Shown here piece after piece: positions 1-6,867 of a stretch of DNA of 8,084 nt. The stretch is from Candidatus Aminicenantota bacterium (GTDB taxonomy: Bacteria; Acidobacteriota; Aminicenantia; Aminicenantales; Aminicenantaceae). The notes under the pieces are model-generated. The model was given only the letters and a program-made list of their open reading frames with translations, ran no database searches and was not told the origin of the DNA. Positions within the stretch are counted from its first letter, which is position 1. Each line of letters starts with the position of its first letter. The DNA is taken from assembly GCA_030615975.1 (NCBI GenBank), contig JAUWYH010000060.1, positions 1-8,084 on the forward strand. The letters run 5' to 3'. The position numbers and the translations under genes were made by a program.

Positions 1-604
1 ATCTTTCTTCAAGCTTCTCTCTAATGAAACTGTGAACTTCTTCAGCTTGAGCAGGGGTTGCTGTTAGGCCTGTTCCGATAGCCCAGATTGGCTCGTAGGC
101 GATTATAATTTGGGTTGTCTCTTCCTTGCTCAGGCCTTTTAATCCCTCATTTATCTGCATTTCGGCCTTTTTTATGGTTTCTCCCTTTTTTCTTTCTTCA
201 AGGGATTCTCCGATACACATAATGGGTATCAGCTCATGAGCTAAAGCAGCCATAATTTTCTTATTGACTTTTTCGTCTGTTTCTCCATAGTATTGACGCC
301 TTTCCGAATGGCCGATGATGACATACTCGCATCCAGCGTCCTTAAGCATTGGAGGAGAGACCTCCCCTGTAAAAGCTCCTTTTTCTTCCCAGAAAAGATT
401 TTGAGCCCCAAGCCGGATAAAGCTACCTTTAATCTCTTTTTTTATTTCATTCAAGGCTGTGAAGGGTGGAATCACAACAAGTTCTGCTTCTTCCAGGGAA
501 GAGCTTTTTTCACAAATCGCTTTCACAAGATCCAAGGCCTCAGGAATGGTCTTGTGCATTTTCCAGTTTCCTGCAATAAATGGCTTTTTATTGTCTATAT
601 TCAT
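1..604 (-). CDS. tpiA: Triosephosphate isomerase (partial, C-terminus beyond window)
   Basis: Interconverts dihydroxyacetone phosphate and glyceraldehyde 3-phosphate in cytoplasmic glycolysis and gluconeogenesis. Translating the minus strand from the ATG at 604-602 gives 201 residues without a stop before the window edge; the family is usually about 250 residues, so roughly the last fifth is missing. All catalytic landmarks are present: GNWKMH with Lys15, IIGHSERR (residues 96-103) with the electrophilic His99, CIGE (130-133), and [11 protein letters not shown] (169-179) with the catalytic base Glu171 followed by the flexible loop 6. The start is supported by a GGAG Shine-Dalgarno at 612-615, seven bases upstream and lying inside the last codons of pgk. 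The start codon is only one base beyond the pgk stop, so this is the third gene of the gap-pgk-tpiA operon. The assignment is secure. Confidence 0.97.
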   Translation of the reverse strand, partial: MNIDNKKPFIAGNWKMHKTIPEALDLVKAICEKSSSLEEAELVVIPPFTALNEIKKEIKGSFIRLGAQNLFWEEKGAFTGEVSPPMLKDAGCEYVIIGHSERRQYYGETDEKVNKKIMAALAHELIPIMCIGESLEERKKGETIKKAEMQINEGLKGLSKEETTQIIIAYEPIWAIGTGLTATPAQAEEVHSFIREKLEER

Positions 605-605
605 T

Positions 606-1787
606 TTATTTCTCCGTTAAAGCTTCAATTCCAGGGAGAGTTTCATTGGCAATAAATTCCAAAGAAGCTCCGCCTCCGGTTGAAATAAACGAGATTTTTT
701 CACTGATTCCTGCTTTGTAAACCGCTGCTACTGAATCTCCTCCGCCGATTATTGAAAGAGCCTCAGTATTTGCTATTGCTATGGCGATTTTTTTCGTTCC
801 CTGAGAAAATTTTTCGATTTCGAAAACACCCATCGGGCCGTTCCAGAATATTGTTTTTGCCTTTGTTATGATTTCTGTGTATTTTTCGACGGTCTTTGGT
901 CCTATATCAAGGGCCATTAAGTCAGAAGGAATCGGAAAGGAATCTAAGGTTTGTGCTTTTGCATCCGGGGCTGCTTCAGGGGCAACAATATAATCAGAAG
1001 GAAGATGAAAGTTTATTTGTTTTTCCTTAGCGGTTTCAAAAACTTTTAAAGCAAGATCCTTTTTATCTTCCTCAACAAGGGAGTGCCCGACATCGTATCC
1101 CTGTGCTCGGAAAAAGGTATAGGCCATGGCTCCTCCGATGAGAATATCGTCTGCTTTATTCAGAAGGTTTTCGATGACAGGAATTTTATCAGAGACTTTT
1201 GCTCCTCCGAGAATAGCTATGTAAGGCTTTTGAGGAGAATGAATCGCCTTACTCAGATAATCTACCTCTTTTTTAACAAGAAAACCTGCGGCGGATATTT
1301 TTACATACTGAGTGATGGCGACGACAGAAGCATGGCTGCGGTGACAGGCGCCAAAAGCATCATTGACATAATAATCGATTTCATAAGCCAGTTTTCTGGC
1401 GAAATCAGGGTCGTTATCGGTTTCTTCCGCATGAAACCTGAGGTTCTCAAGAAGAAGCACCTGATTTTTTTTGAGTTCTTTCTTTAACCTGTCGACTTCA
1501 TCTCCGAAAACATTAGGAGCAAGAATGACCTCTTTGGAAATAAGCTCTGAAAGCCTTTTAGCTACAGGCTTAAGGCTGAGTTTTGGGTTGTATTTTCCCT
1601 TTGGGCGGCCCAAATGAGAGGCGATAATAATCTTTGAATTTTGCTCAAGAAGATAATTTAGAGTGGGAAGGGCAGCTTTTATCCGGGTGTCATCTCTGAT
1701 ATTACCCTCTTCGTCCAGAGGAACATTGAAATCGACGCGGAGAAAAACTCTTTTTCCCTTAAAATCTAAGTCTTTAAGAGAAAGCAT
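606..1787 (-). CDS. pgk: Phosphoglycerate kinase
   Basis: Transfers phosphate from 1,3-bisphosphoglycerate to ADP, the first ATP-yielding step of glycolysis, in the cytoplasm. The protein is 393 residues, the normal bacterial length. Visible motifs in order: RVDFNVPL (17-24), Arg35 of the 3-phosphoglycerate site, SHLGRPKGK (57-65), [12 protein letters not shown] (111-122), [13 protein letters not shown] (142-154), GGAKVSDK (194-201) with Lys197 and Lys201, [10 protein letters not shown] (314-323), GGGDS (348-352) and the STGGGASLE nucleotide loop (369-377). The open frame extends upstream to an ATG at 1847, but that start lies inside gap and adds 20 residues foreign to the family. I chose the ATG at 1787, where the family's N-terminus begins and an AAAGGA lies just upstream. 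That site is only three bases from the ATG and overlaps the gap stop codon, which suggests translational coupling. It is the middle gene of the operon and shows no defects. Confidence 0.97.
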   Translation of the reverse strand: MLSLKDLDFKGKRVFLRVDFNVPLDEEGNIRDDTRIKAALPTLNYLLEQNSKIIIASHLGRPKGKYNPKLSLKPVAKRLSELISKEVILAPNVFGDEVDRLKKELKKNQVLLLENLRFHAEETDNDPDFARKLAYEIDYYVNDAFGACHRSHASVVAITQYVKISAAGFLVKKEVDYLSKAIHSPQKPYIAILGGAKVSDKIPVIENLLNKADDILIGGAMAYTFFRAQGYDVGHSLVEEDKKDLALKVFETAKEKQINFHLPSDYIVAPEAAPDAKAQTLDSFPIPSDLMALDIGPKTVEKYTEIITKAKTIFWNGPMGVFEIEKFSQGTKKIAIAIANTEALSIIGGGDSVAAVYKAGISEKISFISTGGGASLEFIANETLPGIEALTEK

Positions 1788-1795
1788 TATTCCTT

Positions 1796-2868
<1,073 letters not shown>

Positions 2869-2881
2869 CTACGGAATCGCT

Positions 2882-2917
2882 GGGGTCAGATTTTCCTAAC
2901 TTTAAAAGCTTGACCCG
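2882..2917. repeat. GGGTCA...TGACCC inverted repeat, possible REP/MITE-like element
   Basis: GGGTCA at 2883-2888 is the exact reverse complement of TGACCC at 2911-2916, with 22 bases between them. A G-T pair can extend the six-pair stem to seven. The sequence is GC-rich at its arms within an otherwise very AT-rich spacer. From memory, the GGGGTCAGA start resembles short palindromic repeats that accompany REP-associated Y1 transposases (RAYT/TnpA-REP) in many genomes. No transposase gene is present in the window. It could instead be an operator or a chance hairpin. It is not a good intrinsic terminator, because the loop is long and no T-tract follows directly on either strand. Confidence 0.45.
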
Positions 2918-2953
2918 AAAAATAAGAAAAAAGAATAAATAAAAGCTTTTTTA

Positions 2954-2962
2954 TGGTAAAAT
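2954..2962 (+). promoter_or_regulatory. Candidate extended -10 promoter element for nnr
   Basis: TGGTAAAAT is an extended -10 motif (TG, one base, TAAAAT, five of six to consensus) ending 46 bases before the nnr ATG. No convincing -35 lies 16-18 bases upstream, which an extended -10 can tolerate. A second candidate hexamer, TATAAA, lies at 2966-2971. The region is so AT-rich that either may be coincidental. Confidence 0.35.
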
Positions 2963-2996
2963 TTTTATAAAATGTTGAATACTTAAGACTAAAAAC

Positions 2997-3003
2997 AAAG
3001 GAG
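2997..3003 (+). promoter_or_regulatory. Shine-Dalgarno of nnr
   Basis: AAAGGAG lies five bases before the ATG at 3009. This is a good match and spacing, and it supports that start for nnr. Confidence 0.8.
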
Positions 3004-3008
3004 TTCTT

Positions 3009-4565
3009 ATGAAAGTACTCACTTCACAACAGATGAAAGAGATTGATAAGAAAGCCATCGAAGAGATTGGAATAATAGGCCCTATTCTTATGGAAAATGC
3101 TGGGCTTCAGATAGTTAAAGAGATCAAGGCTCGATTTCCACAAATCAATAAAGAGAAAGTTATTATCTTAGTCGGTAAAGGAAATAACGGCGGGGATGGT
3201 CTGGTTGTAGCCCGCCATCTCTTCAATCAAGGGTGTGATCCTCATGTTATTCTTCTAGCTCGGAAGCAGGAATTGAAAGGGGATGCAGCCTTGAATTTGG
3301 GAATCGCCGAGAAGATCGGAGTCAAGATTAGCGAAGTTCCCACTCTTAAGGGATGGGAAATCCATAAAAAAGATCTTTTTCAATCTAATCTACTTGTTGA
3401 TTCCATTTTTGGAACAGGCCTTACTCAGCCTGCTGCTGGGATTTTTGCTGCTGTTATTGAGGATATAAACAGAGCAAAATCATTTAAGATTGCAGTGGAT
3501 ATTCCCTCGGGTCTTTCTTCCGACACTTACCAAATCATCGGACCTTGTGTGAAGGCTGACTTAACTGTGACTCTGGCCGCCCCTAAGATCGCTCATATTT
3601 TTCCTCCTTCTGAAGAATATGTAGGAGAGTTGGTAGTGGCCGATATAAGCATACCTGCTTTCTTATTCAAAGATGATAAACTGAAGCTCGAACTGGTAGA
3701 GAAGAAGAATCTTTTGCCTTATTTTAAGAGAAGGGAAAAAGATTCCCATAAAGGAACTTACGGACATCTCTTTATTATTTCCGGTTCCCTTGGAAAGACA
3801 GGAGCAGCTGCTATGGCTGCAAAAGCAGCTTTAAAAATGGGAGCAGGCCTGGTGACTGTAGGTACTCCAGAGAGCTGTCTACCCATAGTGGCTCGTTCTA
3901 TGGTTGAATTGATGACAGAACCTTTGCCTGAAACTTCGGAGAAAACGCTCTCTTCTAAAGCTTTAGAAAAAGTTCTGGCTCTTCTTGAGGACAAGGATGC
4001 CCTTATGATTGGGCCTGGCATTTCCACTAATCCATCCACATCAGAGTTGGTCCTTTCGCTTATTCCAGAGATTAATGTTCCTGCGGTTTTTGATGCCGAT
4101 GCTTTGAATATATTAGCTTCAGACCCTGAGCTTTTTGAATCTTTACCTCAACCGGCAGTCCTTACTCCCCATCCTGGCGAATTTGCTCGCCTCCTCCATA
4201 TTTCAACGCGAGATGTGCTGGAGAATAAATTGGAACTTGTTCCCCAATTTGCCCAAAAATATGGAGTTTACCTGGTTTTGAAGAGCTACAAAACTCTGAT
4301 TGCTAATCCTGATGGGGATGTCTTTATCAATCCCACAGGAAATCCAGGCATGGCTACGGCAGGTGCAGGAGATGTGTTGAGTGGAATGATAGCTTCTATG
4401 ATTATTCAGGAGGAAAATCTGCAGGAGGCAATCTTGGGCGCTGTGTATGTTCATGGTAAAAGCGGAGACATTGGAGTGGAAAAGTTGGGAGAAAAGGCTT
4501 TAACAGCGGGCAATATTATGACTTATCTTCCTTCGGCTTTAAAAAGGCTGAGTTCACCCTATTAA
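3009..4565 (+). CDS. nnr: Bifunctional NAD(P)H-hydrate repair enzyme (epimerase + ADP/ATP-dependent dehydratase)
   Basis: Repairs NADHX and NADPHX, damaged hydrates of the reduced cofactors: the N-terminal YjeF_N domain epimerises the R form to S, and the C-terminal ribokinase-like domain dehydrates the S form using ATP or ADP. The protein is 518 residues, the usual size of the fused form. The N-domain (about 1-225) shows MKVLTSQQMKEID, the GKGNNGGDG cofactor loop (56-64), LLVDSIFGTG with Asp131 and AVDIPSG (162-168). The C-domain (about 235-515) shows KGTYGHLFIISGS (248-260), IGPGIS (334-339), TPHPGEF (386-392) and GMATAGAGDVLSGM (447-460), with Asp455 in the position of the catalytic base of this fold. 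The start is supported by AAAGGAG at 2997-3003. It is divergent from gap, whose enzyme is a known source of NADHX, and is followed by tsaE as in E. coli. Confidence 0.95.
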   Translation: MKVLTSQQMKEIDKKAIEEIGIIGPILMENAGLQIVKEIKARFPQINKEKVIILVGKGNNGGDGLVVARHLFNQGCDPHVILLARKQELKGDAALNLGIAEKIGVKISEVPTLKGWEIHKKDLFQSNLLVDSIFGTGLTQPAAGIFAAVIEDINRAKSFKIAVDIPSGLSSDTYQIIGPCVKADLTVTLAAPKIAHIFPPSEEYVGELVVADISIPAFLFKDDKLKLELVEKKNLLPYFKRREKDSHKGTYGHLFIISGSLGKTGAAAMAAKAALKMGAGLVTVGTPESCLPIVARSMVELMTEPLPETSEKTLSSKALEKVLALLEDKDALMIGPGISTNPSTSELVLSLIPEINVPAVFDADALNILASDPELFESLPQPAVLTPHPGEFARLLHISTRDVLENKLELVPQFAQKYGVYLVLKSYKTLIANPDGDVFINPTGNPGMATAGAGDVLSGMIASMIIQEENLQEAILGAVYVHGKSGDIGVEKLGEKALTAGNIMTYLPSALKRLSSPY

Positions 4566-4654
4566 AACTTTTATAGTTATTATTTTGCTTCGCCATTGAA
4601 GAGGATCCATGGTCATTCCGATTCATCATTAAGAAGGAAATTTAAAAATATAAT
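4566..4654 (+). other. Short nnr-tsaE spacer
   Basis: This 89-base AT-rich gap has no recognisable promoter or intrinsic terminator; the only hairpin I see is a four-pair CTTC/GAAG stem at 4588-4601. AAGGA at 4634-4638 is the only Shine-Dalgarno-like string, 16 bases before the tsaE ATG, which is too far for a normal site. Read-through from nnr into tsaE is likely but not shown. Confidence 0.4.
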
Positions 4655-5092
4655 ATGAATAAGTCCAGAATCCAGAGAAGGCCCAAGGAGTGGATAACGA
4701 ATTCTGAGAAAGAGACATTTCTCTTGGCCAAGAACCTGGCCAAAGATTTTAAGGGTAGAGAAGTTGTCCTATTAGAGGGAGAACTGGGAGCAGGGAAGAC
4801 GGTTTTTGCCAAGGGAATGGCTGCTGGTCTTGGGCTAAAGGATGTTCATCAGGTATGTAGCCCTTCTTATACCCTCATTAATATTTATCAAGCAAAATAT
4901 CCTATTTTTCATATAGACCTTTATCGTCTGAGCAAGGATTCAGAAATAATGGATCTCGGCTGGGAAGATTATTTAGGTCAGGGAGTGATTATTGTCGAGT
5001 GGGCGGAGAAAATAAAATTCAATTTAGAAGCTATTCGGGTGACATTGCATATACAAGATGGGGATAAGAGAAAAATCAGAATATGTTTTTAA
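4655..5092 (+). CDS. tsaE: tRNA threonylcarbamoyladenosine biosynthesis ATPase TsaE
   Basis: P-loop ATPase that works with TsaB and TsaD to make N6-threonylcarbamoyladenosine at position 37 of ANN-decoding tRNAs (formerly YjeE). The protein is 145 residues, within the usual 130-160 range. Visible motifs: the NSEKET entry helix (16-21), Walker A GELGAGKT (42-49), the SPSYTLINIY switch region (69-78), HIDLYRL (86-92) and the EWAEK motif (115-119). The first dozen residues are basic (MNKSRIQRRPKEW) and only loosely conserved in the family. The ATG at 4655 is the only ATG that fits, but it lacks a well-spaced Shine-Dalgarno. The frame is open upstream to a TAG at 4574 without another ATG, so a non-ATG start is possible. 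It follows nnr by 89 bases, the E. coli order. The usual neighbour tsaB is not seen downstream. Confidence 0.93.
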   Translation: MNKSRIQRRPKEWITNSEKETFLLAKNLAKDFKGREVVLLEGELGAGKTVFAKGMAAGLGLKDVHQVCSPSYTLINIYQAKYPIFHIDLYRLSKDSEIMDLGWEDYLGQGVIIVEWAEKIKFNLEAIRVTLHIQDGDKRKIRICF

Positions 5093-5178
5093 TTCCCGCA
5101 TGCAGATTTAAAAATTATGGCAACTATAGTCATTTTAAACAAATTCCTCAGGAAATGCTTATTGGAATTGAAATAAAA

Positions 5179-5207
5179 TTGAAAAAAGTGAATAGTTTAG
5201 GTATAAA
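5179..5207 (+). promoter_or_regulatory. Sigma-70-type promoter for mscS-apt-permease
   Basis: TTGAAA at 5179-5184 and TATAAA at 5202-5207 are separated by 17 bases, each matching five of six consensus positions. This is the best promoter match in the window. Transcription would begin around 5213-5216 and give a leader of about 30 bases before the mscS ATG. Its presence implies that mscS, apt and the permease are transcribed separately from nnr-tsaE. Confidence 0.65.
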
Positions 5208-5230
5208 TTCTATTGAATATAAAAAAACTT

Positions 5231-5236
5231 AAGGAG
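5231..5236 (+). promoter_or_regulatory. Shine-Dalgarno of mscS
   Basis: AAGGAG lies eight bases before the ATG at 5245, a standard site and spacing that supports this start. Confidence 0.8.
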
Positions 5237-5244
5237 ATATTTGA

Positions 5245-6294
5245 ATGAACACTATCAATGAAATTGTTCAGTTTATTTTAGGGAGTGTTTACTTAAAATT
5301 TCTTGCGGTTCTGGTTATTACCATTGTTGTTGCCTTTTTGGTCAAGCTCATTATGAAAAAAGTATTGAAGCCCCTGGCTAAAAAAACAAAGACTAAAATC
5401 GATGATTTAGTCATAAAGAGTGTTTCTTCCATAATTTTCTACATCATTCTCGCGCTGGGTATAAAGATCGGCATTCAATATTTTGAATTCAAGAGTCAAA
5501 TCTCTAATAGCTTAATTGTATCTTTTTTAGTCATTCTCATAAGCACTCTGATTTTTAGAATTATCCAAAATTTTGCGGATTATTGGATGGAAGAATGGGC
5601 ATTCAAGACCGAATCTACTGCGGATGATAGAATGATTCCTCTAATAGAGAAGATTTTAAAGGTTGTCGTCACCATATTAGCCATTATTTTTATCTTTAGT
5701 GCATGGAATATCAACATAAGCCCTCTTCTTGCTACTGCAGGAATTGCTGGTCTTGCTGTAGGCTTTGCTGTGAAAGATTCCCTAGCCAATATCCTTGGAG
5801 GACTTCAACTCGTTTTAGATAAAACTTTCAAAGTGGGAGATAAAATCCAGTTGGAGTCCGGGGAAACGGGAGTCGTTCTTGATATAGGCTTAAGAACAAC
5901 AAAATTAAAGACATACGACAATGAAGTGATATACATTCCCAATGGTATTCTGGCCAACGCAAAGATTAAAAATTACACTGTGCCAGATCTATCCATCCGG
6001 GTTAATGTTAATTTTGGTGTTGAATACGGTTCGGATCCAGAACAGGTCAGACAGGTTGTACTAGAAGTCATAAAAAAAATAGATACAGTCCTTGAAGATC
6101 CAAAACCTCAAGTCCTATTTCTAAAAATGTCTGATTTTTCCCTGGATTTTGTTGCCAGAGCCTGGGTACAGGAGTATACACAAGCCTATTCAACTTACAT
6201 CAGAATGACGGATGAAATCTATAATACATTGAACAAAGCCAATATCGGAATTCCTTTTCCCACCCGAACTGTGTACACTAAATCGATCGATTGA
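5245..6294 (+). CDS. mscS: MscS-family small-conductance mechanosensitive channel
   Basis: Inner-membrane channel that opens under membrane tension and releases solutes during hypo-osmotic shock; family members form heptamers. The protein is 349 residues, longer than E. coli MscS (286), with an extra N-terminal membrane segment. Hydrophobic segments lie at about 14-36, 57-78, 88-108 and 135-155, followed by the pore helix region (about 160-190) with glycine/alanine packing in ATAGIAGLAVGFAVKDSLAN (163-182). The cytoplasmic beta domain begins at DKTFKVGDKI (192-201) and includes YIPNGILANAKIKNY (230-244). The C-terminal alpha/beta domain ends in the typical GIPFPTRTVY (335-344). A clear promoter and Shine-Dalgarno precede it, and apt starts 18 bases after its stop. 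Gating threshold and ion preference cannot be told from sequence. The family assignment is firm; the symbol is used in the family sense. Confidence 0.93.
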   Translation: MNTINEIVQFILGSVYLKFLAVLVITIVVAFLVKLIMKKVLKPLAKKTKTKIDDLVIKSVSSIIFYIILALGIKIGIQYFEFKSQISNSLIVSFLVILISTLIFRIIQNFADYWMEEWAFKTESTADDRMIPLIEKILKVVVTILAIIFIFSAWNINISPLLATAGIAGLAVGFAVKDSLANILGGLQLVLDKTFKVGDKIQLESGETGVVLDIGLRTTKLKTYDNEVIYIPNGILANAKIKNYTVPDLSIRVNVNFGVEYGSDPEQVRQVVLEVIKKIDTVLEDPKPQVLFLKMSDFSLDFVARAWVQEYTQAYSTYIRMTDEIYNTLNKANIGIPFPTRTVYTKSID

Positions 6295-6312
6295 AAGATA
6301 AAGGTAAAAACT

Positions 6313-6849
6313 ATGATAATTCGAGCAAAAGAAAAAATACGTGAAGTCAAGGATTTTCCCAAACCTGGCATTGGTTTTAAAGATATCACTCCTTTGATCG
6401 AAGACGACACCTGTTACAATTATGTGATCGATAAGATAGCTTCTTGGGCGAAAAAAAGGAAACCCCAAATAGTGGCTGGAATTGAAGCGAGAGGATTTCT
6501 TTTTGCAGCTCCTGTAGCCCATCAACTGAGGCTTGGAGTTGCTATTATCCGCAAAAAAGGTAAGCTTCCAAGAAAAACGGTTTGTGTCAGAGCTCCGAAT
6601 GAATATGCTGTTGAATATTTTGAAATGCACAGCGACAGCGTCCATCCTTTGCAGCGAGTCCTCATTGTCGATGACCTGATAGCCACAGGTTCCTCTTCCA
6701 TTAGCGCTATAGATCTGGTGAAGAAATTGCGTGGAAAAGTTGTTGGCTTTGCTTCCGTTGTTGAGCTTGTTTTTTTAAAAGGAATAGACTGCATCAAAAA
6801 GACTCACCCTGATGTGGATATTCTCTCCTTAATTCAGTTTGAAGAGTAA
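6313..6849 (+). CDS. apt: Adenine phosphoribosyltransferase
   Basis: Makes AMP from adenine and PRPP in the cytoplasm (purine salvage). The protein is 178 residues, typical of type I PRTases of this group. Landmarks are DFPKPGIGFKDITPLIED (14-31), AGIEARGFLFAAPVA (55-69), RKKGKLPRKTV (80-90), and the PRPP-binding loop VLIVDDLIATGSS (116-128; VLVVDDLLATGGT in E. coli). The segment after KLPR has the same length as in E. coli Apt, but the usual LEYGTD core reads NEYAVE (99-104 region), a departure in the flexible hood loop that covers the active site. The start has AAAGG at 6300-6304, eight bases away. It sits between mscS and a purine permease with 18-base gaps on both sides, which supports a salvage role. 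A related purine or xanthine PRTase is possible, but the N-terminal and PRPP motifs fit Apt best. Confidence 0.88.
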   Translation: MIIRAKEKIREVKDFPKPGIGFKDITPLIEDDTCYNYVIDKIASWAKKRKPQIVAGIEARGFLFAAPVAHQLRLGVAIIRKKGKLPRKTVCVRAPNEYAVEYFEMHSDSVHPLQRVLIVDDLIATGSSSISAIDLVKKLRGKVVGFASVVELVFLKGIDCIKKTHPDVDILSLIQFEE

Positions 6850-6867
6850 AAATACAGGGAAAAAGAG

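Larger units (their letters stand above)
5093..5244 (+). other. Intergenic region upstream of mscS
   Basis: 152 bases with no supported gene. The longest reading is a 25-codon frame at 5155-5232 that overlaps the promoter and has no family resemblance. A small palindrome, TTCCTCAGGAA, lies upstream of the promoter at about 5143-5153 and could be an operator, although five-base arms are weak evidence. The stretch also contains the mscS promoter and ribosome binding site listed separately. No clear intrinsic terminator for tsaE is present. Confidence 0.5.

Noticed and set aside
293..655. 120-codon open frame on the plus strand
   Set aside because: Antisense to tpiA and the end of pgk, both unmistakable by motif; the composition is unlike a real protein.
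1083..1487. 134-codon open frame on the plus strand
   Set aside because: Antisense to the middle of pgk, with no supporting signals.
2910..2915. TTGACC as a -35 box for nnr
   Set aside because: No acceptable -10 lies 16-18 bases downstream (the sequence there is GAATAA), and the string belongs to the inverted repeat.
2941..2950. Palindrome AAAAGCTTTT as a possible terminator
   Set aside because: It is a perfect dyad with no loop, and it lies upstream of both divergent genes, where no transcript needs to end. It is likely chance in AT-rich DNA.
5155..5232. 25-codon open frame upstream of mscS
   Set aside because: It overlaps the mscS promoter, has an AGGA only one base from its ATG, and shows no family resemblance.
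6190..6645. 151-codon open frame on the minus strand
   Set aside because: Antisense to the end of mscS and the start of apt, with no ribosome site or recognisable domain.
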